Notes under the pieces: generated by a model
Databases searched by the model: none
Told to the model about the DNA's origin: nothing
The model's input: only the letters and a program-made list of their open reading frames with translations
Made by a program: the position numbers and the translations under genes
Assembly (NCBI GenBank): GCA_002840155.1
Contig: PGZH01000015.1
Coordinates: forward strand, 1-64,000
Direction: 5' to 3'
Source of the DNA: Gammaproteobacteria bacterium HGW-Gammaproteobacteria-13
Lineage (GTDB): Bacteria; Pseudomonadota; Gammaproteobacteria; Pseudomonadales; Pseudomonadaceae
Length of the DNA stretch: 64,000 nt
Part shown: piece by piece, positions 47,067 to 55,847 of the stretch
How positions within the stretch are numbered: the stretch's first letter is position 1
How the letters are laid out: each line of letters begins with the position of its first letter

Positions 47067-49982
47067 TTAAAGCGCCTGCCCTAACAGGCTGAGCGCAACG
47101 CGGCGCACCTGAGCCAGGTCAATCGGTTTGGCCAGGCAAGCCTGGGCGCCGCGCCGACGCGCTTCGGCAAACACCGCTTCATCCGCCGCCGCACTGATCA
47201 CCAACACCGGCACCATCTGCAGCCGTGGATTAAGGCGCATGGCATCCAGCACCTGCATACCGTCGCCATCGGGTAGATCCAGATCGAGCAACAGCAGGGT
47301 CGGCGTGCATTGCTCCAGCTCAGCCAGTGCCCGCTGCACCGAGCCGGCGCCACGCACCTCGGCAAATTCACGCAGGGCTTCCTGAACCACCTTCAGGCAG
47401 GCCGGGTGATCTTCCACGCACAGCACCTCGGCCAGCTGCTTGGGTTGCGCTGACACCGACTGCACATCAGCAACAGCCTGCGCTGCCGGTGCCGCAGCGC
47501 CAGGCAGGTCGATCCAGAAACGGCTGCCCGTGCCGGCACTGCTGCTAAAGCCCATCTCGCCAGCCATCAAGGTGGCCAGCTCACGGCACAGCACCAGGCC
47601 GATCCCGGTACCAGGAATGCTGGAGTTTTCCCGACCCAGGCGCTGGAACGGCTGAAACAGATTGGCCTGCTGCTCGGCCGTCAGCCCTGCGCCGTTGTCC
47701 TCAACCCACAAGCGCACGCAGTTGGAGCGCACCTCATAGCCCATGCGAATCAGGCCCTGCGGGCTGTTGTACTTGATCGCGTTGGACAGCAGGTTGAGTA
47801 CCACCTGGCGCACCCGGCGCATATCCGCCTGCACATACAGGCCGGCGTCTGCGTCAGCCAGCACCTGCAGCTGCAACTGGCGTTGCTGCACTTCCGGTTG
47901 TACCAGCTCGGCGCAGCCATGCAGCAGCGCGCCGACTTCCACCGGCTGCAACTTGAGCTGCTGACGGCGGCTCTCGATGCTCGACAGGTCGAGAATGTCG
48001 TCCACCAGTGAGGTCAGATGGCGGCTTGCGTTGACGATTTCGCGGGCGTAATCGGCCTCCAGCTTGGCCTCGGGCTTGTCCTGCACCTCCATCTCGATCA
48101 ACTGACCAAAGCCGTAGATCGCATTAAGCGGCGTGCGCAGTTCGTGGCTCATGCTCGATAGAAAGCGGCTCTTGGCCTGGCTGGCGGCCTGGGCATCCAG
48201 GCTGGCGCGGCGCAGGTCTTCCTGCACCTGCTTGAGCCGGGTGATATCCACATGGGTGCCGGCCACGCGCAGGGCGCGGCCTTCGCTATCACGCTCCAGC
48301 ACCTTGCCGCGACTGAGCAACCAGACGTAGTCGCCCAGAGCATCGGCGTAGCGGTACTCCGCCTCGAAACGGTCCTCGCCGCTGCTGGCAAACAGCTGAC
48401 GCAGATGGCGAATGCGCTCCAGATCATTGGGGTGCACACGCTGATTGAACTCGCTGAAACTCATGTTCGGATGAGTCAGGCCGAAGCGCCGGAGGAAACG
48501 CTCGCTGAGGGTGATGCTCATCGTCTCAGCCTCGACCTCCCAGAGGCTTTCCGTGGTGCTTTCCAGCACCAGCTGGAGAATCCGCTGCGCCTCCACCCGC
48601 TGCACTTCACTGGCCTGCAACTGCTCGCCGGTGTGCTGCACCGCCTCCGCCATGCTCACCAGTTCACGGATCTGGCTGCTCGGCGCAGTGGGCTGATAGT
48701 TGCCCTGGCCCAGCTCACGCATCATCCCGACAATCCCATCAATCGGCCGCACCAGCTGCTCGCTCAGGCGCCGCGAACGCAGCCACATCAGGGCAAAGAA
48801 CAGCAGATAGAACAGCGCCAGGCCGACGATCAGCAGGTAGCCGATATGCAGATAGCGCTCGGCCAGGCGATTGGTCTCGCTGAAGATATGCTCTTCATCC
48901 ACCACCAGCAGCAGTTGCCAGCCGGTCTGCGGGATCTCGCTCCAGGCAATCAGTTGCTTACGCCCGCCAAGATCAACCTCCTGCACATTGCCCTGCCCCG
49001 CAGCCATGGCCTGCAACAGCGGCTGCATCTCCGCGCGCTTGGCCAAGTTGAAATCCTCGGGCTTGAGCACCTCGCGGCGCACCGCCTCGGCATAGGAGTA
49101 TTCAGTCAGCTCGCGCAGGCCGAAATCCTCTTCACCGGCACTCGGCAGGGCCATGATGTTGTGATCGCGGCTGACCAGCATCGCATAGCCCTGCCAGGGC
49201 ACATCCAGCTCGCCAATCTCACCGAGCATCTGCCCGACCGTGATATCCAGCCCCACCACACCTTCGAGGAAATCACCGCGATACACCGGCGCCACCGCCG
49301 ACATCATCCAGCCCATGCCTGCCGGGTCGAGGTAAACATCGGTCCAGGCCACCTTGCGCTCGGGGTTGTGCTTGGCGTCCGCCAGGTAATAGAAGTTGTA
49401 ATCGGGTATCACCATGTCATGGGGATACTGCTCGGGCGTCATAAAGAAGGGGTAGATGCGGTTGTAACTGTCCCAGGTATTGAAATAGGCCGCTGCTACG
49501 CGTGGGTTGGCGGCCTGGATCGAGCGCATCAACGGGTCGAGCTGCGACAAGCGCAGAGCCTTGGCGTGGTCCTGCTGGGCCAGCGGCGTGCTGTTGGCAT
49601 AAAAGGACGCCGCCCGGCCATCATTACTGCGGCTGTAGAACACGCCGTTTTCAGTCAGCGCATGGCGCTGGCGCTCCAGCGCATCGGGCTCAAACCTACG
49701 GTTATCCAAAGCATTGAGCGCCGCATCACGGAAGATCTGTACCTGCGCCTCCACCGAACGCAGGCGGCCATCAATCACCTGGCCTTCACGCGCCACCGCC
49801 GCAGACAGGTCATCCAGAGCGCTTTGCTGCAAATGCTCGATCTGCGCATCGCGAATCGCTGCGTTGCTCAGCAGATACACCGTGATCAACACCGACTCGA
49901 CCAGAATCAGCGGAATCAGGGCACTCTGCACAAAAGCGCGCCAGATCCACTGACGCAAAGGGTAACGCGACGCGCGCGGCAT
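47067..49982 (-). CDS. Hybrid sensor histidine kinase (Cache-HAMP-PAS-HisKA-HATPase-REC)
   Basis: A 971-residue membrane kinase. Order: TM1 (about 18-40), a large periplasmic double-Cache domain (about 45-370) with typical ADAKHNPERKVAWTDVYLDP, TM2 (about 385-405), HAMP-like linker, PAS/PAC region (about 480-600), HisKA with SHELRTPLNAIYGFGQ, ATPase domain with NLLSNAIKYN and GTGIGL, and a C-terminal receiver domain with phospho-acceptor Asp in LLLDLDLPDGDG. Output partners are unknown. It is monocistronic and divergent from ssrA. Confidence 0.93.
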   Translation of the reverse strand: MPRASRYPLRQWIWRAFVQSALIPLILVESVLITVYLLSNAAIRDAQIEHLQQSALDDLSAAVAREGQVIDGRLRSVEAQVQIFRDAALNALDNRRFEPDALERQRHALTENGVFYSRSNDGRAASFYANSTPLAQQDHAKALRLSQLDPLMRSIQAANPRVAAAYFNTWDSYNRIYPFFMTPEQYPHDMVIPDYNFYYLADAKHNPERKVAWTDVYLDPAGMGWMMSAVAPVYRGDFLEGVVGLDITVGQMLGEIGELDVPWQGYAMLVSRDHNIMALPSAGEEDFGLRELTEYSYAEAVRREVLKPEDFNLAKRAEMQPLLQAMAAGQGNVQEVDLGGRKQLIAWSEIPQTGWQLLLVVDEEHIFSETNRLAERYLHIGYLLIVGLALFYLLFFALMWLRSRRLSEQLVRPIDGIVGMMRELGQGNYQPTAPSSQIRELVSMAEAVQHTGEQLQASEVQRVEAQRILQLVLESTTESLWEVEAETMSITLSERFLRRFGLTHPNMSFSEFNQRVHPNDLERIRHLRQLFASSGEDRFEAEYRYADALGDYVWLLSRGKVLERDSEGRALRVAGTHVDITRLKQVQEDLRRASLDAQAASQAKSRFLSSMSHELRTPLNAIYGFGQLIEMEVQDKPEAKLEADYAREIVNASRHLTSLVDDILDLSSIESRRQQLKLQPVEVGALLHGCAELVQPEVQQRQLQLQVLADADAGLYVQADMRRVRQVVLNLLSNAIKYNSPQGLIRMGYEVRSNCVRLWVEDNGAGLTAEQQANLFQPFQRLGRENSSIPGTGIGLVLCRELATLMAGEMGFSSSAGTGSRFWIDLPGAAAPAAQAVADVQSVSAQPKQLAEVLCVEDHPACLKVVQEALREFAEVRGAGSVQRALAELEQCTPTLLLLDLDLPDGDGMQVLDAMRLNPRLQMVPVLVISAAADEAVFAEARRRGAQACLAKPIDLAQVRRVALSLLGQAL

Positions 49983-50129
49983 ACGAGGGTCTCATCCAAA
50001 AGACATAGCGAATGTGCAGGATGCAATCATAGCCGGCAAGCCCCATTAGCGTCCGCCAGGCAATTGCCGGGTCGACGCTGTGGAACCTTTGGCGTAAACT
50101 CGCGTCCCAGTACCAGCAACAAAAGTTTC

Positions 50130-50424
50130 GGGGCCGATTAGGATTCGACGCCGGTAGCGAAGCTCTAGGTGCATGCCGACTTGGTAACAGAAGTCGTAAA
50201 TCCACTGTTGCAACTTTCTATAGTTGCCAATGACGAAAACTACGAGGGCTACGCTCTCGCTGCGTAAGCGGCGCGACTAGTCCTTCTGGTAGCTTCGGCT
50301 CCAACTCGTCCAAAGCACCCTGCCCGTCGGGCGGCTGCGGATTAACTCAATAGACACGGCTAAGCATGTAGTACCGAAAGTGGAGAACTGGCGGACGGGG
50401 GTTCAAATCCCCCCGGCTCCACCA
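50130..50424 (+). ncRNA. ssrA: Transfer-messenger RNA (tmRNA)
   Basis: A 295-nt tmRNA. The 5' end GGGGCCGATTAGGATTCGACG and the 3' end CGGGGGTTCAAATCC...CGGCTCCACCA form an alanine-type acceptor with the G3-U70 wobble. The tag frame starts at the GCC resume codon (50226) and ends at TAA (50265-50267), encoding ANDENYEGYALAA, with the usual LAA degron end. The segment after the tag is about 60 nt shorter than I recall for P. aeruginosa, mainly in the pseudoknot 2-3 region. Partner protein SmpB is encoded at 2479. Confidence 0.95.
50385..50424 (+). other. Probable island attachment site (attL) at the tmRNA 3' end
   Basis: Many P4-type integrases recombine into the 3' end of ssrA and restore it. 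The integrase gene starts about 180 bp downstream and base composition changes after this point. The exact core cannot be set, because the matching direct repeat on the far side lies beyond the window. Confidence 0.65.
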
Positions 50425-50436
50425 AATATACATCTA

Positions 50437-50461
50437 AGGGCGTCCACGGACGTCCTTTTTT
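50437..50461 (+). terminator. Probable ssrA terminator
   Basis: GGGCGTCC-ACGGACGTCC followed by a T6 run starts 13 nt after the CCA end; the stem is short. Confidence 0.6.
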
Positions 50462-50538
50462 GTGCCTGAAATCCAGTAAATACGGGGCCTTCAGCGCCAC
50501 CAGCGTCCAAGGACATCCACCAACAGCCACGCGAATCT

Positions 50539-50606
50539 GTATTCCAAATTGTATTCCAAGCATTCAGGTGCTAATTTTTGGAATACAGAATTTCTTCTTG
50601 GAATAC
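50539..50606. repeat. Four copies of a 9-bp repeat between attL and the integrase gene
   Basis: GTATTCCAA occurs at 50539-50547 and 50551-50559, and its reverse complement TTGGAATAC at 50578-50586 and 50598-50606. The outermost forward and first reverse copies extend to 11 bp (CTGTATTCCAA / TTGGAATACAG). They are likely arm-type sites for the integrase or excisionase, or an operator for the integrase gene. Confidence 0.75.
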
Positions 50607-50608
50607 CA

Positions 50609-51865
50609 ATGGGCGCCAAAGCTACCACCCTCTCTGAACTCAAAGTCAAAGCCGCCAAGCCTAAGGACAAGGATTACGTTTTGAGCGATGGCAACGGCCT
50701 GCAGATGCGAGTGAGAACCAATAGCTCAAAGCTATGGAATTTCAACTATCACCACCCCATAACGAAGAAACGCATCAATATGGGGCTTGGCACTTATCCT
50801 GAGCTCTCTCTGGCACAGGCTAGGAAACTTGCAGTTGAAGCGAGGGAATTGCTTGCATTGGGCACAGATCCGAAAGAGCAGAGAGACTTCATCGAGCAAA
50901 AGAGAAAAGCAGTTATTGAACACACTTTCGAGAATGTGGCCACTGCTTGGTATGAACTTAAAAAAGACTCGGTGACGCCAGCTTATGCTGAGGACATCTG
51001 GCGCTCACTTACTCTGCACGTTTTCCCCGATTTGGGTACCACACCAATCTCAGCCATTAGTGCACCGCAAGCAATTAACCTGCTCCGTCCACTCGAAACC
51101 AAAGGCAGCCTTGAAACCGTTAAACGGTTGTCACAGCGGCTCAACGAGATCATGACTTATGGGGTTAACTCGGGACTGATTCACGCAAATCCACTCAGTG
51201 GGATTCGCTCCATCTTCAAGAAACCGAAAAAGAAGAACATGGCGGCACTGGCTCCCGATGAGCTGAAAGAGCTCATGGTGGCAATTGCCAATGCCAGCAT
51301 AAAAAGAACGACGCGCTGCCTAATTGAATGGCAGCTGAACACAATGACTCGCCCAGCAGAAGCAGCTACCACCCGCTGGGTCGACATCGATTTCGACAAG
51401 CGTATCTGGACGATTCCTGCTGAACGCATGAAGAAACGACGCACACACATCGTGCCGCTCACGGATCAAGCATTGGCACTTTTGGAGGCGATCAAACCCT
51501 ACAGCGGACACCGAGAATACGTGTTCCCAGCAGATCGTAATCCTCGCACCCACTGCAACAGCCAGACCGCCAACATGGCGTTAAAGCGTATGGGTTTCGA
51601 AGGTCGCTTGGTCAGCCATGGCATGCGCTCAATGGCAAGTACGATCCTCAACGAACACGGCTGGGATGCTGAGATGATAGAAGTCGCGCTCGCCCACGTC
51701 GACAAAGATGGAACTCGTAGCTCCTACAACCGGGCGGACTATATAGAGCGCAGACGCCCGATGATGGCCTGGTGGAGCGAGCACATTCAGGAAGCATCTA
51801 CGGGCAGCTTGTCAGTCTCGGCCATTCAAGGAACCAGAGGTCTGAAAGTCGTATCGATGCGCTAG
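50609..51865 (+). CDS. int: Tyrosine-type site-specific integrase, P4 family
   Basis: A 418-residue integrase. It has an N-terminal DUF4102-type arm-binding domain (SDGNGLQMRVRTNSSKLWNF; MGLGTYPELSLAQAR), a core-binding domain and the catalytic domain. Active-site residues are Arg248 (TRPAEA), His337 and Arg340 (SHGMR), His363 (LAHVD) and Tyr373 (SSYNRADY). It should catalyse integration and excision of the island at ssrA. The start at 50609 follows the last 9-bp repeat; the Shine-Dalgarno is weak. Confidence 0.93.
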   Translation: MGAKATTLSELKVKAAKPKDKDYVLSDGNGLQMRVRTNSSKLWNFNYHHPITKKRINMGLGTYPELSLAQARKLAVEARELLALGTDPKEQRDFIEQKRKAVIEHTFENVATAWYELKKDSVTPAYAEDIWRSLTLHVFPDLGTTPISAISAPQAINLLRPLETKGSLETVKRLSQRLNEIMTYGVNSGLIHANPLSGIRSIFKKPKKKNMAALAPDELKELMVAIANASIKRTTRCLIEWQLNTMTRPAEAATTRWVDIDFDKRIWTIPAERMKKRRTHIVPLTDQALALLEAIKPYSGHREYVFPADRNPRTHCNSQTANMALKRMGFEGRLVSHGMRSMASTILNEHGWDAEMIEVALAHVDKDGTRSSYNRADYIERRRPMMAWWSEHIQEASTGSLSVSAIQGTRGLKVVSMR

Positions 51866-51969
51866 TGAGGCAATACTCACTGCTCCGGCAACGTGCCAGG
51901 TCGAAACATGTTTGAGGCGTATGCCGAGTAGTCGACTGCTTATCAGGGCTGCCTTGGACTGAAGTCCTC

Positions 51970-52857
51970 TTAGCGAAAGCTCATCCCGCCGCTCAAGGGG
52001 GTGAGCAACTCGTCTTCTTCGTCAGCGGACCTTTCCACATCCGGCAACAACAAAACTCCGAGCGTGTAGCAGTAATCCTTCCCTTCGATGACGAACGCGT
52101 GCTCCTCAATCATCATGCCGTCAGGCTCTTTAGAGAACCAGGCGCTAGCCCTTATTGACCCTGTCTGACCACCCGAAGTCCATACGGCGCTATTCAAAAG
52201 TGATCCTTCCGGCACCTCGACAGTATCTCTCTTCGTGGCGAAATATGCCCCAGAGCGATAAGCCGCATTGTTCGAGCATGACCAATCCAGAAATCCATCC
52301 TTGGCCGCAACCACGATCACTCTGCCGTTAGAAATATCACGCCATTTCAAAGCCGCAGCAGTCAGGCTAACTCCATAACGATTTGTGCAATGCATCAGGA
52401 GGTCGATGGAGAACTTCTGCCCATCGACTTGGTGCCGAAAGTCATCGATTGGCATGAGCAGAAAGGAAGCAAAAGTATCGGCCTCTGCTTCGATCGCACG
52501 CTCCAAAGAGTCCCAGGCATGCATGTCTTCCTGAGTGCATTTGAACTGCTCACGCAAGCTACGGTGCATCAGATAATGGCCGAACTCATGCGCCAAAGTG
52601 AACCTGATACGACCGTCTGACTCCAGCTTGTCGTTGTACGCGATCATCCACTTCGTACCTGCTTGGTTTCTAGCAAGCATGCCTTCAAAGCCTGGCAGAG
52701 GACAGGCTGTAATCTCCGTAATGGGGTCGGAGAACTTGGCCTTTGAGATTTCCAGCGCAACCCTTTTTACATCAACTGGAAAGTGCTCCTCTTCGGGGAG
52801 GGCGAGCCGAAGAACTTTCCAGACTTCATTGGCTTGGAGCTTCGGCTTGTTATCCAT
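51970..52857 (-). CDS. ImmA/IrrE family metallo-endopeptidase
   Basis: A 295-residue protease. The zinc motif HEFGH is at residues 90-94, with the third-ligand region EAEADTFASFLLMP near residue 121. ImmA-type proteases cut a partner XRE repressor to derepress a mobile element or defence genes. The XRE gene lies directly upstream with a 2-bp gap, so the two form one operon. The C-terminal half (from about 160) is a larger, unrecognised sensor-like region. Confidence 0.9.
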   Translation of the reverse strand: MDNKPKLQANEVWKVLRLALPEEEHFPVDVKRVALEISKAKFSDPITEITACPLPGFEGMLARNQAGTKWMIAYNDKLESDGRIRFTLAHEFGHYLMHRSLREQFKCTQEDMHAWDSLERAIEAEADTFASFLLMPIDDFRHQVDGQKFSIDLLMHCTNRYGVSLTAAALKWRDISNGRVIVVAAKDGFLDWSCSNNAAYRSGAYFATKRDTVEVPEGSLLNSAVWTSGGQTGSIRASAWFSKEPDGMMIEEHAFVIEGKDYCYTLGVLLLPDVERSADEEDELLTPLSGGMSFR

Positions 52858-52859
52858 GC

Positions 52860-53210
52860 TCAGCTCTCTTTGCTGAAGACATCAAGAAGCATTTCCAGCT
52901 TAGCTTTGTCGGCATCCTTCAGTTGCCTGTATTTTCGGAAGAACGCTTCATCCTTCACAGCTTGATCTGGAGAGCCTATCTCCTCATCCATGAGGTATTG
53001 CGCAGTCACCCCAAGCACCGCGGCAATTTTCGAAACCTTATCAGCGGACGGATTGGGCTTATCACGGTTCTCCAACTCCCATAGGTAGCTCTTGCTGGAC
53101 TCAGTTTCAGCCGCAAGACGCTCCAATGACATGCCTAGCTCACGCCTTCTCTCGTTGATTTTTTGACCTAAGGGGGATGCCACGAGCGTCTCCTCTAATA
53201 GCGGGCCCAT
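52860..53210 (-). CDS. XRE family transcriptional regulator
   Basis: A 116-residue repressor with an N-terminal helix-turn-helix (GQKINERRRELGMSLERLAA; SSKSYLWELENRDKPNPSADKV) and a helical C-terminal tail that is the likely ImmA cleavage region. The start at 53210 has AGG upstream; the longer in-frame frame runs through the divergent promoter region and is not supported. It is divergent from the ubiquitin-like operon, with an inverted repeat between them. Confidence 0.9.
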   Translation of the reverse strand: MGPLLEETLVASPLGQKINERRRELGMSLERLAAETESSKSYLWELENRDKPNPSADKVSKIAAVLGVTAQYLMDEEIGSPDQAVKDEAFFRKYRQLKDADKAKLEMLLDVFSKES

Positions 53211-53222
53211 CAATATACCTGC

Positions 53223-53303
53223 ACACCGAACGTTTTTGTACCTGTTGACAAGGCAAAAAAGGTGGTGCAGAGTTTTCCTGACGTTCGGTGTACCGACCGA
53301 ACG
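53223..53303. promoter_or_regulatory. Probable XRE operator and ubiquitin-like operon promoter
   Basis: ACACCGAACGT (53223-53233) and ACGTTCGGTGT (53281-53291) are a perfect 11-bp inverted repeat, and a further half-site CCGAACG follows at 53297-53303. A consensus -35 TTGACA (53245-53250) lies between the arms on the plus strand. The layout fits a repressor controlling both directions. Confidence 0.7.
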
Positions 53304-53328
53304 AATACCATTATGGAGAACTATAGCA

Positions 53329-54453
53329 ATGAATACCGACAACACTGCCAATGCTCCAGAGCTGGCCAGCGATGGAAATATTGTAACAGCCCACCCAACC
53401 GTCAAGGTCAACGGAGAGCTCTTGCGCCTGCCCGATTGGAGCCCTACTAGCCGTCAAATTTTGGCCGCAGCCGATCTGCAACCGACTACAGAATACGCCC
53501 TCTTACATTGGCCAGAACACGGGCCGACACAAGAGCTAGGGCTCGAAGAGGTCATGGAGCTACCGCGGCATGGGGTGGTTGGGGAATTTTTTGGTATCAG
53601 GGCGGACGGGGTCCTCTATTTCGTCTTAGACGACGAACGCTATGCTTGGGCGGGTTGTCTCACTGAAACGGAAATCCGCAGGGTAGGACGGGTAGCCGCA
53701 GACAGAGAGTTATGGCTTGAGCGTCGTGATGAACCCGACCTGCAGCTTGAGCCCGGCGCGATAGTTGATCTCTCGTCTCGCGGTGTCGAGCGTCTCTACA
53801 CAGCTCTGGGAGAGTGCCCCGTCTGGCAGCTAGACGTACATGGCGTGGTCATCTCGTCCCACGAACCTACCATCAACGTACGCATGGCCCTGGAACAAGC
53901 GGGGATCGACCCAGATCTGGGCTGGAACATTCGACTGAAAGTGCAGGGACAACCCAAGCGCCCAGTCGAGCTTACCGATAATATCGACCTGACCACGCCT
54001 GGCATCGAGCGGCTGAAGCTTATCCCCAAGAACATCAACAACGGGGAAAACGCTCAACAGATCCGCCGACAATTCGCCTTACTAGCGAAGGATGAAGCCT
54101 ACCTGGCCGGCCTCGGTCTCTTCTGGGAAACCATCGACGATGGTCGGCGCTGGCTGCTGATTACTGGTTACGCGCTGCCGGCTGGCTATCAGCAGGTGTC
54201 CTGTTCTGTCGCCATCGAAATTCCGCAGAACTATCCCACGGCAGAGCTCGACATGTTTTATTGCGACCCGCCACTTACCCGTATTAGCGGCACTCAGATC
54301 CCGCAAACTGAGCACCATCAAATTATTGATGGGCGCACTTTCCAGCGCTGGTCCCGTCACCGCTCTGCTGGCGACTGGTCGCCTCAGCGTGACTCAGTTC
54401 TGTCCCATATGGGGATGGTGGAGGAGTCGATCGCCAAGGAGGTCGAGCAATGA
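53329..54453 (+). CDS. Fusion of three ubiquitin-like (Multi-ubiquitin) domains with an E2-like domain
   Basis: A 374-residue protein. Three beta-grasp repeats run at about residues 22-92, 95-160 and 164-235. The second and third carry the repeat-end pattern (I)VDLSSRGVERL and NIDLTTPGIERL of the Multi_ubiq family. The C-terminal part (240-374) matches prokaryotic E2-like (Prok-E2_E) proteins, with FYCDPPL (Cys312) and the conserved RWSRHR near 340. It likely supplies both the modifier and the conjugating enzyme. No repeat ends in Gly-Gly. The stop overlaps the E1 start (ATGA). GGAG precedes the start. Confidence 0.83.
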   Translation: MNTDNTANAPELASDGNIVTAHPTVKVNGELLRLPDWSPTSRQILAAADLQPTTEYALLHWPEHGPTQELGLEEVMELPRHGVVGEFFGIRADGVLYFVLDDERYAWAGCLTETEIRRVGRVAADRELWLERRDEPDLQLEPGAIVDLSSRGVERLYTALGECPVWQLDVHGVVISSHEPTINVRMALEQAGIDPDLGWNIRLKVQGQPKRPVELTDNIDLTTPGIERLKLIPKNINNGENAQQIRRQFALLAKDEAYLAGLGLFWETIDDGRRWLLITGYALPAGYQQVSCSVAIEIPQNYPTAELDMFYCDPPLTRISGTQIPQTEHHQIIDGRTFQRWSRHRSAGDWSPQRDSVLSHMGMVEESIAKEVEQ

Positions 54454-55847
54454 GAGTCGGCCCGACACTTGTACTTACTGACGCTTTGCATAAGCGCCTC
54501 CAAGCACACCTCCTTCCAGGTGACGGGCTGGAGGCCGCCGCCATATTACTCTGTACCAGAATGGACGTCGGGCAGCTCAAACTGCTATGTAAGGACGCGG
54601 TACTTGTCCCTCACGACAAGTGCAATCGTGTAGAGGACTACCTCGATTGGCCCGGAGACTACCTTGAGGAGGCTCTGGATCGAGCCGAAGATGAGGACCT
54701 ATCCCTGATCCTGATTCACTCCCACCCAGGCGGTTTCTACGAGTTTTCTCGGACCGACAATGATTCCGACCAAAAAGTAATTCCATCTCTCTTTAAGAAT
54801 CGCGAGCCTCGTCATCCAGGTAGTACTGTTCATGGCAGCGCGATCATCATCCCCGGCGGAGCCATCAAGGCAAGACTCTATAACGAGAGCATGAGACCCT
54901 TTGCGGTAGAACTCGTCGCGATCTACGGCGACGACTTTCACCTCTACTGGCACGACATCGATCAGCCTACGCACCGCCCGATGGCATTCACCGCAGGCAT
55001 GCGCCAGGAACTCGGTCGACTGACGGCTGCGGTGATCGGCTACTCCGGCACAGGTAGCCTGACCGCCGAGCAGATCACCCGCATGGGAATCGGCAACCTC
55101 ATCGTTGTTGATTTCGACCGAGTGGAAGACCGCAATCTCAATCGGATCCTGAACTCAACCACTGCCGACGCACAGGCAGCCAGTCTGAAGGTCGATGTGT
55201 TCCAGCGTGCAGCAGCAGCCTATCGACTGGACTTGGAGGCGCACTGCATTCCGCAAACTATCGCATCTCGTGAGGCCGTCCTGGCCGTGGCGCGCGCTGA
55301 CATTCTCTTCTGCTGCGTGGATAGCCACGAAGGCCGATTCATCTGCGACGCTATGGCGGCCGCATTCATGCAGCCCCTATTCGATGTCGGCGTCGTCATT
55401 CCTGTCCGCACTACCGAATTCGGTCAATCTGTCATCATGGACATCAACGGCAGAGTCGATTACGTCCAGCCTGGCGGCACGACGCTTTTCGAGCGTGGGG
55501 TCTACACACCGGCTTCGTTGAGAGCGGAAGAGTTGGCCAAACGAGACCCGGCGGCCTATGCCGAACAAGTTAAAGCAGGCTACATGCCGGGCTCGGTCGA
55601 GGAAGCGCCCTCGGTCATCTCCGTGAACATGCTCGCCGCGAGCACTTGCATGCAGGAATTCATTGCCAGGCTTTACAGGTACCGCCTAGTGAGCAACCGC
55701 GAGCACGCGCGCACTGTGTTCAGCCTCGGAGACAACGAGTACGACTACTTCCCCGACAATGCTTTTGCCCACGAAGAATCTGCACTGCTGGCGTCTGGTC
55801 TGAGGGAGCCTCTACTGGGTATTCCATTTCTCGGAGCTGTCCGATGA
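54450..55847 (+). CDS. JAMM peptidase-E1 (ThiF-like adenylyltransferase) fusion
   Basis: A 465-residue two-domain enzyme. The N-terminal JAB/JAMM domain has the complete zinc signature: Glu28, then HSHPGGFYEFSRTD with His90, His92, Ser100 and Asp103; it should process or remove the modifier. The C-terminal E1/ThiF domain has a nucleotide loop VIGYSGTGSLTA (195-206) and DFDRVEDRNLNR (221-232), and would adenylate the modifier C-terminus. The region after residue 320 lacks the usual PC-x-x-C cysteines; its only Cys is Cys400. It overlaps the genes on both sides by 4 bp. Confidence 0.87.
   Translation: MRVGPTLVLTDALHKRLQAHLLPGDGLEAAAILLCTRMDVGQLKLLCKDAVLVPHDKCNRVEDYLDWPGDYLEEALDRAEDEDLSLILIHSHPGGFYEFSRTDNDSDQKVIPSLFKNREPRHPGSTVHGSAIIIPGGAIKARLYNESMRPFAVELVAIYGDDFHLYWHDIDQPTHRPMAFTAGMRQELGRLTAAVIGYSGTGSLTAEQITRMGIGNLIVVDFDRVEDRNLNRILNSTTADAQAASLKVDVFQRAAAAYRLDLEAHCIPQTIASREAVLAVARADILFCCVDSHEGRFICDAMAAAFMQPLFDVGVVIPVRTTEFGQSVIMDINGRVDYVQPGGTTLFERGVYTPASLRAEELAKRDPAAYAEQVKAGYMPGSVEEAPSVISVNMLAASTCMQEFIARLYRYRLVSNREHARTVFSLGDNEYDYFPDNAFAHEESALLASGLREPLLGIPFLGAVR

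Noticed and set aside
48252..50141. A 629-codon open frame opposite the hybrid sensor kinase
   Set aside because: It lies antisense to a gene with full kinase motifs; its product is a low-complexity His/Gln/Arg-rich string with no domain. It is a typical GC-rich shadow frame.
50385..50424. A separate tRNA gene at the 3' end of ssrA
   Set aside because: The T-arm and acceptor belong to the tRNA-like domain of tmRNA, with the matching 5' half at 50130.
50537..50606. CRISPR-like repeat array
   Set aside because: Only four 9-bp units in mixed orientation with unequal spacing and no cas genes nearby; they fit integrase or operator sites better.
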